Source: Massilia mucilaginosa
Lineage (GTDB): Bacteria > Pseudomonadota > Gammaproteobacteria > Burkholderiales > Burkholderiaceae_D
Length of the DNA: 56,598 bases
Assembly: GCF_011682145.1 (NCBI RefSeq)
Contig: NZ_WHJH01000046.1
Span: 1 to 56,598, forward strand
Reading direction: 5' to 3'
Positions 17,292 to 26,276 of the stretch are shown here, piece by piece. The translations under genes and the position numbers were made by a program. The notes below the pieces were generated by a model, which had not been told where the DNA came from, ran no database searches, and worked only from the letters and a program-made list of their open reading frames with translations. Position 1 is the stretch's first letter, and every line of letters starts with the position of its first letter.

Positions 17292-18561
17292 GGGCCTGGC
17301 GGCGCACGCCTACTACCGGGCCACCTCGCCTGGTGAAACATACGCGCCGCTGGCCGGGCCGCATGACGCGGCCGTTTGCATCATCGGCGCGGGATTTGCC
17401 GGCCTGGCCACCGCCATCGGCCTGATGGAGCGCGGCGTGCGCGACATCGTCCTGCTCGACGCCCAGCGTGTCGGCCACGGCGCCTCGGGCCGCAACGGCG
17501 GTTTTGTCTTCGGCGGCTTTTCGCGCGGTGAGCGCAGCATCGCCGCCGCCATTGGCATCGACGCCGCGCGCAGCCTGTACCGGATGACGCTCGACGCGGT
17601 CGAACGCATCCGCCGCCGCGTCGACCAGTACGGCATCGACTGCGACGCCCGCCACGAAGGCGTGTACCTGGCCAACTGGTTCGACGATGCGCGCCTGCTG
17701 GACGAGCAGCAGCGCTTCATGATGGACGCCATGGGCGTCGAGTGGCAGCGTGTTTCGCGCGCCCAGCTGGCCGGCAAGCTCGATTCGACACGCTACTTCG
17801 GCGGCCTGTTCGAGCCGGCCGCCTTTCATTTTCATCCGCTCAAATATGCGCAGGGGCTGGCCCGCGTGCTGGCGCAAAACGGCGTGCGCGTGCATGAACA
17901 CAGCAAGGCCGCCAGCATCGCCGCCGACGGCGAGGGCTGGATCGTGACCACCGCCGCCGGCAGCGTGCGCGCGCGCGACGTGGTGGTGTGCTGCGGCGGC
18001 TACATCGAAAAACTGGTGCCAGCCCTGGCGCGCGCGGTGCTGCCGATCGCCACCTACGTGATGGTGACCGAGCCGCTGGGCGAGCGCCTGCAAACGGCCA
18101 TACGCACCGGAGCGGCCGTCTACGACACCCGTTTCGCGTTCGACTACTACCGCCCGCTGCCCGACACGCGCCTGTTGTGGGGCGGCCGTATCGCGGTGCG
18201 CGAGCGCAGCGGCCTTGAGGTCGCGCGCCTGCTGCACCAGGACATGCTCAAGGTCTACCCGCAACTGGCCGGCGTGCGCGTGGCGCATGCGTGGAGCGGC
18301 ATGATGAGCTACGCGCGCCACCAGATGCCGCAGCTCGGGCGCCTGCCCGACGGCCTGTGGTACGGCATGGGCTTCGGCGGCCATGGCGTGGCGCCGACCA
18401 CCCTGGCCGGCGAAGTGCTGGCCGCCGCCATCGCCGGCGACGGCGGCCCGCTGGCGCGCTTTGCCGCGTGGGGCCTGCCATCGGCGGGCGGGCCTGCGGG
18501 CCTGGCCGCCGCGCAGATGACCTACTGGTACTACGAACTGCGCGACTGGATGCGTCAATGA
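17284..18561 (+). CDS. FAD-dependent oxidoreductase (DAO/PuuB-like)
   Basis: A 425-residue flavoprotein of the D-amino-acid-oxidase superfamily. The ADP-binding motif GAGFAGLATAIGL begins near residue 36 and is followed by the acidic residue ending strand 2 (VLLDAQ) and the GHGASGRNGGFVFGG loop that contacts flavin. The C-terminal segment YGMGFGGHGVAPTTLAGEV is the second flavin contact. The nearest known proteins are gamma-glutamylputrescine oxidase and glycine/sarcosine oxidase-like enzymes; the amine substrate is unknown. It overlaps its neighbours on both sides. Confidence 0.9.
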   Translation: MPEGLAAHAYYRATSPGETYAPLAGPHDAAVCIIGAGFAGLATAIGLMERGVRDIVLLDAQRVGHGASGRNGGFVFGGFSRGERSIAAAIGIDAARSLYRMTLDAVERIRRRVDQYGIDCDARHEGVYLANWFDDARLLDEQQRFMMDAMGVEWQRVSRAQLAGKLDSTRYFGGLFEPAAFHFHPLKYAQGLARVLAQNGVRVHEHSKAASIAADGEGWIVTTAAGSVRARDVVVCCGGYIEKLVPALARAVLPIATYVMVTEPLGERLQTAIRTGAAVYDTRFAFDYYRPLPDTRLLWGGRIAVRERSGLEVARLLHQDMLKVYPQLAGVRVAHAWSGMMSYARHQMPQLGRLPDGLWYGMGFGGHGVAPTTLAGEVLAAAIAGDGGPLARFAAWGLPSAGGPAGLAAAQMTYWYYELRDWMRQ

Positions 18562-19736
18562 AGGCTGCGCGCTCGCTGCGCATCGATACGCTGCGCGGGA
18601 TCGCCGTCTTTGGCATCATGCTGGTGAACGTCTGGGGCTTCGCGATCGGGAATAACTTCTCGCGCTACGGGGTCATCGGCGAACAGGCGCCGCTGCTCGA
18701 CCAGCTGGTGGTGTTCGTGGTGGCCGCGTTTGCGGAGCAGAAGTTCTATCCGATTTTTGCGTTCCTGTTCGGCGCTGGCTTCGCGCTGCAAACGGGCGGG
18801 CGGCATTTTCCGGGGCCGCGGCTCGATCGCATCAAGACCACCTATCGGCGCCGCGTGACATGGCTGCTCGGGTGCGGCGTGCTGCATGGCTCCCTGCTGT
18901 GGTTCGGCGATATTCTCACCGTGTACGCGATCTGCGGCTTCTGGCTGCTGACGCACGCGGGCCGCAGGCTGTCCGATATCGTCGATTCGCTGCACCGCCT
19001 GGCCGCGCTCAATGTGGCGGTGCTGGTGTTCATGGCCTACCTGACGTACCAGCTGATGACGATGCCGACCGAAGCCGTCACCTGGGGCGTGGACGAAATC
19101 GCCCGCACGCACGCGGTGTACAGCGAGGGCACGCTGGGCGCGATCGCGCGCGAGCGGCTGTCCGACTACTGGGGCAATCTGGCCAATTCGCTGTTCTTCC
19201 TGCCCAAGGTGGCGCTGCTGTTCCTCATCGGTGTTCTCAGCGTGCGCCTGGGCTGGCTCACGCAACCGGAGCGGCATCGGGCGCTGTGGGGCAGGGTGCT
19301 GCTGGCCGCGCTGTGGGTGGGCCTGCCGCTCAACCTGTGGTGGGGCTGGGCCGCGCTGCGCGATGCGCTCGATCCGCACGCGGGCGGGCCGATGGCGGCA
19401 TTGGTCTCGTTTTTCGTCGAAGTGGCCGGACCCTTGATGGCGGCCGGCTATGTGGCCCTGGCCATGCGCGCGCCGCAACGGCTGTTGGCGGCCGTGGCGC
19501 GCTGGCTGGCGCCGGTCGGGCGCATGGCGCTCACCAATTACCTGGCGCAGTCGGTGCTGTTCGGGCTCCTGCTGCAAGGGACGGGGCTGCGCCTTGGCGC
19601 GCTGCTGTCGCACGCGGGACTGGTTGGCGTGTGCCTGCTGCTGATGGTGGTGCAGGCGGCGTTCAGCCGCTGGTGGATGCGGCGCCACACGCAAGGCCCG
19701 ATGGAGGCGGTATGGCGCCGCTTTGCCGCCGCCTGA
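18558..19736 (+). CDS. DUF418 family membrane protein
   Basis: A 392-residue polytopic membrane protein. The N-terminal RIDTLRGIAVFGIMLVNVW and the closing LAPVGRMALTNYLAQSVLFGLL with RWWMRRHTQGPMEAVWRRF are signatures of DUF418 (YeiB type), related to acyltransferase-3 membrane proteins. About eight to ten hydrophobic segments can be counted. Its ATG overlaps the stop of the FAD oxidoreductase (ATGA), so it closes a four-gene coupled set. The function of the family is unknown; a transport or acyl-transfer role has been suggested in general. Confidence 0.88.
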   Translation: MKAARSLRIDTLRGIAVFGIMLVNVWGFAIGNNFSRYGVIGEQAPLLDQLVVFVVAAFAEQKFYPIFAFLFGAGFALQTGGRHFPGPRLDRIKTTYRRRVTWLLGCGVLHGSLLWFGDILTVYAICGFWLLTHAGRRLSDIVDSLHRLAALNVAVLVFMAYLTYQLMTMPTEAVTWGVDEIARTHAVYSEGTLGAIARERLSDYWGNLANSLFFLPKVALLFLIGVLSVRLGWLTQPERHRALWGRVLLAALWVGLPLNLWWGWAALRDALDPHAGGPMAALVSFFVEVAGPLMAAGYVALAMRAPQRLLAAVARWLAPVGRMALTNYLAQSVLFGLLLQGTGLRLGALLSHAGLVGVCLLLMVVQAAFSRWWMRRHTQGPMEAVWRRFAAA

Positions 19737-19749
19737 CCCGCGTGGCGGC

Positions 19750-20121
19750 TCAGGCGATGCTCATGTGGCCCGCGAGGATTTGCCAGCGGCCGTCATCGGC
19801 CTGGCGCCAGGTGCGCGTGCAGCGCAGGTCCAGGTTGAACGGCGACTCGCCGAAACTGCCGACCAGGTTCATGCGGGCCGAGATGACTCCCACCGGCCCG
19901 GCCGCCGCCACAAGGCGTTCGCCCGCCTCGATCGCGCGGAACTTCAGCAGGCCGGAACGGTGCATGTCGAGGTCTTGCTGTTTGCCGATGACCTGGCCCA
20001 TATGCGTGGTAAACAGCAAGTCCGGCGCAATCAGGCGGTCGAGCGCATCGACGTCGGCGCCGAGCATGGCGACCCGTAATTGTTCTTCCAAAGCGATAAT
20101 ATGCTCGTGTGCTTCGTTCAT
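19750..20121 (-). CDS. NTF2/SnoaL-like small protein
   Basis: A 123-residue cytoplasmic protein of the NTF2-like superfamily (DUF4440 pattern). It has a first helix HIIALEEQLRVAMLGADVDALDRLIAPDLLFTTHMG, a DLDMHRSG loop, a central strand pair and a final RTWRQADDGRWQILAGHMS with the W-x-I-x-x-x-H ending usual in this family. A GAGGGAGCG ribosome site precedes the start. It lies 25 bp after the barrel gene on the same strand. Ligand or reaction unknown. Confidence 0.82.
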   Translation of the reverse strand: MNEAHEHIIALEEQLRVAMLGADVDALDRLIAPDLLFTTHMGQVIGKQQDLDMHRSGLLKFRAIEAGERLVAAAGPVGVISARMNLVGSFGESPFNLDLRCTRTWRQADDGRWQILAGHMSIA

Positions 20122-20146
20122 TGCGCTCCCTCGTGCATTGAATGGA

Positions 20147-20674
20147 TCAGAACTGATAGCGGAAACCGGTCGAGATGACCGTGACCCTGGTTTTGGTCAG
20201 GCGCATCGCTTCGGCGGTGATCGCCCAGTGCTGGTCAAAATCGAAACGGATGCCGCCGCCGATGCTCGGATCGGTTTCCTTATAGTCGTCCTTGCCCAAC
20301 GCGGCCGCATGCATGTTGGTGCGCCCGATGCCGGCGCGGCCGGTCAGGTTAAGGCGCTCGCTCAAAGGGAAGGTGCCCGTGACCGCGATGCCGACATGTT
20401 CTTCCGGGTGGGCCGGCTCGTTGCGGCTGAAACCATAGCCGATTTCGATAAAGCTGAGCGAATTGCCGAATACTTCGACGCCGAGGTGCTTGTTGAACTG
20501 GTAGCCGGCACGCGGGCCGAACGACAAGTCATCGCGTTCGATCCGGTCATTCGACGACGATGCCTGGCCGGCTTGAAAACCGACGTACACGCCGGGTGAG
20601 TTCTGCACCGCCGTAGCCGGCATGGACACACCGGCGGCCAGTGCGACGAGCGCGCTGCTCAATATCATTCGCAT
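20147..20674 (-). CDS. Small outer-membrane beta-barrel protein
   Basis: A 175-residue exported protein: signal peptide MRMILSSALVALAAGVSMPA, then eight amphipathic strands and a C-terminal aromatic residue (STGFRYQF) used for outer-membrane assembly. Segments such as GVYVGFQAGQASSSN, FGPRAGYQFNKHLGVEVFGN and GGGIRFDFDQHWAITAEAM match OmpA/OprF-like barrels of the OMP_b-brl kind. The long surface loops are short and unremarkable. It may be a structural or adhesion-related porin; there is no evidence for a specific ligand. The 329-bp gap upstream holds its promoter. Confidence 0.85.
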   Translation of the reverse strand: MRMILSSALVALAAGVSMPATAVQNSPGVYVGFQAGQASSSNDRIERDDLSFGPRAGYQFNKHLGVEVFGNSLSFIEIGYGFSRNEPAHPEEHVGIAVTGTFPLSERLNLTGRAGIGRTNMHAAALGKDDYKETDPSIGGGIRFDFDQHWAITAEAMRLTKTRVTVISTGFRYQF

Positions 20675-21003
20675 AAAATATCCCGAGTAGGTTTGTGCGA
20701 TAGCCTGACGAGCAATTGGCTATTGCTGCGGGAAATTATAGCCGGGCGTATGATAAAAGTGTCAATCCTGCTATCCATGCAACATAATATGGCAAATATA
20801 GTGGGTGCGCTGCGCATTCATCGGATCTGTAATGCATAAAAAGAGCAATATCCGCTGGGCTATTGCAGCCGTATTGGGGCGGACGTGGATTGTCTCGATC
20901 TCTGTCATGATGCAGGGGGCATGCTCATCCAAATCGACATTCAAGCTTTTTGTGTTTCAACCCATGTTACTATTTTCATGTGATAAATTTTTTGGATTGA
21001 TTC
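20675..21003. other. AT-richer intergenic region
   Basis: This 329-bp gap between divergent genes is clearly poorer in GC than the surrounding genes and holds no convincing ORF. It contains AT-rich stretches (for example ATGATAAAAGTG near 20750 and CAACATAATATGGCAAATAT near 20780) that can supply promoters in both directions. No repeat or RNA gene was recognised. Confidence 0.6.
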
Positions 21004-21222
21004 ATGGCGGACGATAACATCATCAAGCTGGTTCATATTCCACCGAAAGCGGTCCAGGTCAGCCACAATATGGTGTGGAATTTCAAGACTGAGGCTGATG
21101 CCCTGGCCTTTATTGCGTGCGTGAAGCAGACCGGTCAGATGGCTGCGTGCAAAGGAAATCATCACTACACTGATTGGCGCGAGGCCAGTTCGGATGAGCG
21201 CTTTTCGTTTGGAGCTAATTAA
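21004..21222 (+). CDS. Hypothetical 72-residue protein
   Basis: A small ORF with codon use and base composition less GC-rich than its neighbours. It starts MADDNIIKLVHIPPKAVQVS and has a central helix TEADALAFIACVKQTGQMAACKGNHHYTD with two Cys and a His-His pair. The ribosome site is weak (GGATTGATTC before ATG). It is probably a real but poorly conserved gene, and may be horizontally acquired or a decayed module. No family was recognised. Confidence 0.45.
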   Translation: MADDNIIKLVHIPPKAVQVSHNMVWNFKTEADALAFIACVKQTGQMAACKGNHHYTDWREASSDERFSFGAN

Positions 21223-21604
21223 TCCTGTTGCCGCTACCGCGCATTCTCTTTGCTCGTTGACAACTTTCATGCGTACCGGCCAGCGCGATGCCCGCCAAGG
21301 GGCGCGCACCACGCGCATGCGAAGTAACTACATCGCGCCATCCTCTTCAAGGCTCGCTTCATGCGCAGCGCCTCTACGGGCAGGTCGTTTCCCGGCGTCG
21401 GTCGTGGCCCCATCGTGTCGACAATGTCGGTCGCCTGGGTCTTCCCGATCATGGCGCATCACGCGATCGGGCAGTTCCGCGCCGTTGGAAATACTGCGAG
21501 AAGCCATTGTTTTTCACTGTGCTATACAGTGGCGGATGGTGGATATTGTATAATGGCCGATTCGCGCCCAGCGCCTGTTTCCATTCGCAAAAGACCCAAA
21601 ACGC
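21223..21604. other. Intergenic region with a candidate -10 element
   Basis: A 382-bp gap ahead of the ABC-F gene without a convincing ORF. A perfect TATAAT lies at 21549-21554, 50 bp before the start codon, with no good -35 at the right distance. The other ORFs crossing the gap run into the ABC-F gene in a wrong frame. Confidence 0.45.
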
Positions 21605-23203
21605 ATGTTATCCACAGCAAATATCACCATGCAGTTCGGCGCCAAGCCGCTGTTTGAGAACATCTCCGTCAAATTCGGTGACGGCAACCGCTACGGCCTG
21701 ATCGGCGCAAACGGCTGCGGCAAGTCGACCTTCATGAAGATCCTCGGTGGCGACCTTGAGCCCTCGGGCGGCACCGTCATGCTCGATACCAACGAGCGCC
21801 TCGGCAAACTGCGCCAGGACCAGTTCGCGTTCGAAGACATGCGCGTGCTCGACGTGGTGATGATGGGCCACACCGAATTGTGGAACGCGATCTCCGAGCG
21901 CGACGCCATCTACGCCAACCCGGAAGCGACCGACGACGACTACATGCACGCCGCCGAACTCGAAAGCAAGGTTGCCGAATACGACGGCTACTCGGCCGAA
22001 GCGCGCGCCGGCGAACTGCTGCTCGGCGCCGGCGTGTCGATCGACCAGCACCAGGGGCCGATGAGCGCCGTGGCGCCGGGCTGGAAGCTGCGCGTGCTGC
22101 TGGCCCAGGCCCTGTTCTCGAATCCGGACATCCTGCTGCTCGACGAGCCGACCAACAATCTGGACATCAACACGATTCGCTGGCTCGAAGACGTTCTCAA
22201 CGACCGCAATTCGACCATGGTCATCATTTCGCACGATCGCCACTTCCTGAACCAGGTGTGCACCCACGTGGCCGACATGGACTACGGCACCCTGAAGGTC
22301 TATCCGGGCAACTACGACGAGTACATGTTCGCCTCGACCCAGGCGCGCAACCAGCAACTGGCCAACAACGCCAAGGCCAAAGAAAAAGTCGCCGAGCTGC
22401 AAGACTTCGTGCGCCGCTTCGCCGCCAACAAGTCCAAGGCGCGCCAGGCCACATCGCGCGCCAAGCAGATCGACAAGATCAAGGTCGACGACATCAAGCC
22501 ATCGTCGCGCGCCTATCCTTTCGTGCGCTTTGAAGCCGAGAAGAAATTGCACCGCCTGGCGGTGGAAGTCGAAGGCATTTCCAAGAAGTACGACCGTCAG
22601 CTGTTCAAGAATTTCAGCATCATGGTGGAAGCCGGCGAGCGCATCGCCATCATCGGCGCCAACGGCGCCGGAAAAACCACTCTGCTGCGCTCGATCGGTG
22701 GCGAACTGACCGGTTTGCAGCCGGACACCGGTAGGGTCAAGTGGGCCGAGAACGCCAACGTCGGCTACATGCCGCAAGATCCGACCGAAGAATTCGCCAC
22801 AGATGCCGTCCTGACCGACTGGATCGGCCAGTGGACCAAAGAAGGCGACGACGACCAGGCCGTGCGCTCGATCCTCGGCCGCCTGCTGTTCGGCGGCGAC
22901 GACGTCAAGAAATCGGTGCGCGTGCTGTCCGGCGGTGAAAAAGGCCGCATGATGTACGGCAAGCTGATGCTCGGCCGCCACAACGTCATGCTGCTCGACG
23001 AGCCGACCAATCACATGGACATGGAATCGATCGAGTCGCTCAACATTGCGCTCGAAAAATACACCGGCACCCTGATTTTCGTCTCGCACGACCGCGAATT
23101 CGTCTCGTCGCTGGCCAACCGCATCCTCGAAATCAAGGAAAACGACATCGTCGACTTCCGTGGCAATTACGAAGACTATCTGACCAGCCAGGGTATCGAC
23201 TAA
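21605..23203 (+). CDS. ybiT: ABC-F family ATPase, YbiT type
   Basis: A 532-residue soluble protein with two ABC ATPase domains and no membrane part, so an ABC-F ribosome-associated factor. Walker A motifs are GANGCGKS (about residue 37) and GANGAGKT (about residue 350); Walker B segments [12 protein letters not shown] and [12 protein letters not shown] are intact. The first signature is changed to VAPGWKLR, a YbiT trait, while the second reads LSGGEKGR. The P-site tRNA interaction linker (residues about 240-310) is rich in Lys and Arg. By analogy with EttA and YbiT it binds the ribosomal E site and modulates translation. No Shine-Dalgarno sequence is obvious before the start codon. Confidence 0.93.
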   Translation: MLSTANITMQFGAKPLFENISVKFGDGNRYGLIGANGCGKSTFMKILGGDLEPSGGTVMLDTNERLGKLRQDQFAFEDMRVLDVVMMGHTELWNAISERDAIYANPEATDDDYMHAAELESKVAEYDGYSAEARAGELLLGAGVSIDQHQGPMSAVAPGWKLRVLLAQALFSNPDILLLDEPTNNLDINTIRWLEDVLNDRNSTMVIISHDRHFLNQVCTHVADMDYGTLKVYPGNYDEYMFASTQARNQQLANNAKAKEKVAELQDFVRRFAANKSKARQATSRAKQIDKIKVDDIKPSSRAYPFVRFEAEKKLHRLAVEVEGISKKYDRQLFKNFSIMVEAGERIAIIGANGAGKTTLLRSIGGELTGLQPDTGRVKWAENANVGYMPQDPTEEFATDAVLTDWIGQWTKEGDDDQAVRSILGRLLFGGDDVKKSVRVLSGGEKGRMMYGKLMLGRHNVMLLDEPTNHMDMESIESLNIALEKYTGTLIFVSHDREFVSSLANRILEIKENDIVDFRGNYEDYLTSQGID

Positions 23204-23248
23204 GAGCGGCAGCGGGGCGTTTGCGTCCCGTCAAGTCGATGTGGCAAA

Positions 23249-23280
23249 GCGGGCACCAAGGTGAGGCACCAAGGTGCCCG
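23249..23280. repeat. Hairpin between the ABC-F gene and nadA
   Basis: Arms GCGGGCACC and GGTGCCCGC enclose a loop that can itself pair (GGTG, CACC). It lies 45 bp after the ABC-F stop and has no T-run; it may act as a weak terminator or protect the 3' end of the transcript. Confidence 0.4.
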
Positions 23281-23337
23281 CGCGTCATTCTGCGGGCACT
23301 CCCTGCAACGAATCTTCTCTTGTGAGATAGTACCGAT

Positions 23338-24471
23338 ATGAATATTCTCCCTATCAAATCCGTTGAATACGAGCATCCCCAAGCCGGCCTGAGCTGCACC
23401 GCGCAAGCCTGGGCGCGCGCCCCGGCCACGCCATCCGCTGCCGAAAAAACCGCGCTCAAGGAGCGCATCAAGCGCCTGCTGAAAGAACGCGAAGCGGTGC
23501 TGGTCGCCCACTATTACGTCGATGGCGACCTGCAAGACCTGGCCGAAGAAACCGGCGGCTGCGTCTCCGATTCGCTCGAAATGGCGCGCTTCGGCCGCGA
23601 TCATCCGGCAAAAACGCTGGTCGTCGCCGGCGTGCGCTTCATGGGCGAGACCGCCAAGATCCTCAGCCCCGAAAAACGCATCCTGATGCCGGACCTGGAC
23701 GCGACCTGTTCGCTCGACCTGGGTTGCCCGGCCGATGAATTCTCGGCCTTCTGCGACGCCCATCCTGACCGCACGGTCGTGGTCTACGCCAACACCAGCG
23801 CCGCCGTCAAGGCGCGCGCCGACTGGATGGTAACCTCGTCCATCGGTCTGGACATCGTGGCCCACCTCCATGCGCAGGGCAAAAAGATCCTGTGGGCGCC
23901 GGACAAGCACCTCGGTTCCTACATTCAAAAGCAAACCGGCGCCGACATGCTGCTGTGGCAGGGCTCCTGTCTGGTGCATGACGAATTCAAGGGCATCGAA
24001 CTCGACCTGCTCAAGGCCGAGCATCCCGAGGCGCGCGTGCTGGTCCATCCCGAATCGCCCGCCAATGTTGTCGCGCTTGCCGATGTGGTCGGCTCCACGA
24101 CCCAGCTGATCAACGCCGCGCAGACGATGGATGCCACCACCTTCATCGTTGCCACCGATAATGGCATCCTGCACAAGATGCGCGCCGCCGCGCCGGGCAA
24201 GCATTTCATCGAAGCGCCAACCGCCGGCAACAGCGCCACTTGCAAGAGCTGCGCGCACTGTCCATGGATGGCGATGAACGGCCTGCAAAACCTGGCCGAC
24301 GTGCTCGAGAACGGCAGCAACGAAATCCATGTCGACCCGCAAGTGGGCAAGGAAGCCGTGCGTGCCATCGATCGCATGCTCGATTTCGCGGCAGCAAAGA
24401 AAGCCAAAGCCTTGCCAACCAGCGCGTTGGCCAATGAAGCAACCCTGTTTTCCGGAGTGGGTCCAGCATGA
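23338..24471 (+). CDS. nadA: Quinolinate synthase NadA
   Basis: A 377-residue [4Fe-4S] enzyme that condenses iminoaspartate with dihydroxyacetone phosphate to give quinolinate in de novo NAD synthesis. The three cluster cysteines lie in [24 protein letters not shown] and [15 protein letters not shown]. Substrate segments [33 protein letters not shown] and [15 protein letters not shown] match the family. The length is that of the longer proteobacterial form. It overlaps nadC by 4 bp, and nadB is encoded 12 kb away. Confidence 0.96.
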   Translation: MNILPIKSVEYEHPQAGLSCTAQAWARAPATPSAAEKTALKERIKRLLKEREAVLVAHYYVDGDLQDLAEETGGCVSDSLEMARFGRDHPAKTLVVAGVRFMGETAKILSPEKRILMPDLDATCSLDLGCPADEFSAFCDAHPDRTVVVYANTSAAVKARADWMVTSSIGLDIVAHLHAQGKKILWAPDKHLGSYIQKQTGADMLLWQGSCLVHDEFKGIELDLLKAEHPEARVLVHPESPANVVALADVVGSTTQLINAAQTMDATTFIVATDNGILHKMRAAAPGKHFIEAPTAGNSATCKSCAHCPWMAMNGLQNLADVLENGSNEIHVDPQVGKEAVRAIDRMLDFAAAKKAKALPTSALANEATLFSGVGPA

Positions 24472-25334
24472 GCAATTTACGAAATCCCTACGCCGTCTTC
24501 GACGCGGCACTGCAAACCGCGTTCGAATCGAACCTGCTGGCCGCCTTGCTGGAGGACGTCGGCAGCGGCGACCTGACCGGCAAACTGGTGCCGGACGACA
24601 CCCGCGTGCGCGCCCGCGTGATCGTGCGCGAAGAAGCCGTGCTCTGCGGCGGACCGTGGTTCGAAGGCGTGATGCTGGCCCTCGATCCGAGCATCGATGT
24701 CGACTGGCAATATGCCGAAGGCGACCTGATGAATGCCGGCAGCGTGGTCTGCACCATCGAAGCGCCGCCGCGCGCCTTGCTGACGGCCGAGCGCGCCGCG
24801 CTGAACTTCATGCAATTGCTGTCGGGCGTGGCGACGGTGACGCGCAGCTATGTTGAAGTGGTCGAAGGCACCAAGGCCGCGATCCTCGACACGCGCAAAA
24901 CCCTGCCGGGCCTGCGCCAGGCGCAAAAATACGCGGTGCGGGTCGGCGGCGGCAAGAACCAGCGCATGGCGCTCTATGACGGTATCCTGATCAAGGAAAA
25001 TCATATCGCGGCCGCTGGCGGCGTGAGCAAGGCGCTGGCCGCCGCGCAGGCCTTGAATGCCGGCGTGTCGATTCAAATCGAAGTGGAAACCCTGGCCCAA
25101 TTGGGCGAAGCGCTGGACGCCGGCGCCACCTCGATCCTGCTCGATAACTTCGAACTGGCGACGATGCGCCACGCGGTCGCACTCAATGCCGGCCGGGCAC
25201 TGCTGGAAGCCTCGGGAGGGGTGAATATGGATAGCGTGCGGGCGATTGCCGACACGGGCGTGGACCGTATTTCCATCGGCAGCCTGACCAAAGACATCAA
25301 GGCTACCGATTTCTCGCTGCGGATTATTGACTGA
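24468..25334 (+). CDS. nadC: Nicotinate-nucleotide pyrophosphorylase NadC
   Basis: A 288-residue quinolinate phosphoribosyltransferase that converts quinolinate and PRPP into nicotinate mononucleotide. Motifs [73 protein letters not shown] and [11 protein letters not shown] cover the substrate and Lys/Arg clusters; the [24 protein letters not shown] barrel strand is intact. It is translationally coupled to nadA. Its end overlaps the convergent lipocalin gene by 11 bp, and its terminator lies inside that gene. Confidence 0.96.
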   Translation: MSNLRNPYAVFDAALQTAFESNLLAALLEDVGSGDLTGKLVPDDTRVRARVIVREEAVLCGGPWFEGVMLALDPSIDVDWQYAEGDLMNAGSVVCTIEAPPRALLTAERAALNFMQLLSGVATVTRSYVEVVEGTKAAILDTRKTLPGLRQAQKYAVRVGGGKNQRMALYDGILIKENHIAAAGGVSKALAAAQALNAGVSIQIEVETLAQLGEALDAGATSILLDNFELATMRHAVALNAGRALLEASGGVNMDSVRAIADTGVDRISIGSLTKDIKATDFSLRIID

Positions 25335-25848
25335 GCGCCGACTGATCGACGTAAATCAGTTTCGACGTATTGAAACCAAGCGCCTGGGCTTTATCGACCA
25401 GGCGCTTTTTTGTTGCCTCGTCCATGGTCGGGGTACGCGACAGCAGCCAGAAGTTGTCCCGATCCGGTCCGCTGACCAGCGAATAGCCGCCATTCTCGCG
25501 ATCGAGGTCGAACACGATATACGAGCCGTAAAAGGGGCCGAAGAACGAGACCTTCAGATAGCCGACATCCGGCTTCTCGACGAAATACGCCTTGCCTTCC
25601 GACTGTTTCCATTCCTTTTTCCCGGCGTGATAGCCGCGGTTGATGACTTTGATGCCGCCGTCGTCGCGCATGCTGTACTCGGCCGACACGCGGCTCAAGC
25701 CGCGCTCGAAAGAATGATCCAGGCGCGCGATTTCGTACCATTTACCGAGATATTTGGCCGAGTCGAAATTGGCCACCGGTTCGATGCCCTGCGGCTTGGA
25801 AACGCAGCCGGCCAGCAGGAATGCCATTACCGCTAACAATGTTTTCAT
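25324..25848 (-). CDS. blc: Outer-membrane lipocalin Blc
   Basis: A 174-residue bacterial lipocalin lipoprotein. The signal peptide MKTLLAVMAFLLAGC ends in a lipobox with Cys15 to be acylated. The lipocalin motifs are clear: GKWYEIARLDHSFERGL, YSLVSGPDRDNFWLLSRTP and the closing LGFNTSKLIYVDQS. Blc-type proteins bind lysophospholipids or fatty acids and help with membrane maintenance under stress. Its last 90 bases carry the nadC terminator in antisense sense, so codons KKRLVDKAQAL are constrained on both strands. Confidence 0.94.
   Translation of the reverse strand: MKTLLAVMAFLLAGCVSKPQGIEPVANFDSAKYLGKWYEIARLDHSFERGLSRVSAEYSMRDDGGIKVINRGYHAGKKEWKQSEGKAYFVEKPDVGYLKVSFFGPFYGSYIVFDLDRENGGYSLVSGPDRDNFWLLSRTPTMDEATKKRLVDKAQALGFNTSKLIYVDQSALSQ
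25378..25411 (+). terminator. Rho-independent terminator of nadA-nadC, inside blc
   Basis: Perfect 10-bp arms AAGCGCCTGG (25378-25387) and CCAGGCGCTT (25398-25407) with a 10-nt loop and a following T-run to 25411. It lies 43 bp after the nadC stop, on the plus strand, within the coding sequence of the convergent blc gene. Confidence 0.85.
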
Positions 25849-25919
25849 GATGAACTCCGCACAGTAAAAATGTTGAGTTCGATTTTAGCCCAAGGGGTGG
25901 CCAGCCCCTTGCGCGATTG

Positions 25920-26276
25920 CTACACCAGCCCCCCGAGCGCGAACGCGACCAGGCCGATGGGGCCGGCCGCCTGCGCCAGCACGCTCACCCGTTGCGGCGC
26001 ATAGGTCAGCAACAGCATCAGCGCCAGCGCCGCCGCCGTCATCCCACCGAGCCAGACCAAGGGACCATGGCCGCCGCCGGCCTTCAACACGGCGGCCACG
26101 AAGGCCAGCACCAGCGCGCTCGCGCCGGCCGCCTGCAAACGCCGGCGCAGCTCCGGCGGCGCTTCCTGGCCGCGACCGTGCATGTCGGCGTAGTGCCGCT
26201 GCATCGCCACGCTCAACGCGCCGAAGCCCGCATGACAGAGCGCGAACATCGCCACCATATACCAACCCCCGCTCAT
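25920..26276 (-). CDS. DUF3325 membrane protein of the iron-uptake operon
   Basis: A 118-residue membrane protein starting MSGGWYMVAMFALCHAGFGALS. Four hydrophobic segments are predicted, separated by a charged loop (RHYADMHGRGQEAPPELRRRLQ). The pattern matches DUF3325, a family seen next to PepSY-type and TonB-dependent siderophore genes. Its ATG overlaps the stop of the PepSY gene. It is the last gene of the Fur-box operon. Function unknown; a helper in iron reduction or transport is plausible from context. Confidence 0.82.
   Translation of the reverse strand: MSGGWYMVAMFALCHAGFGALSVAMQRHYADMHGRGQEAPPELRRRLQAAGASALVLAFVAAVLKAGGGHGPLVWLGGMTAAALALMLLLTYAPQRVSVLAQAAGPIGLVAFALGGLV

Noticed and set aside
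21608-23089. 493-codon minus-strand ORF
   Set aside because: Antisense to the ABC-F gene with intact Walker motifs; low-complexity composition.
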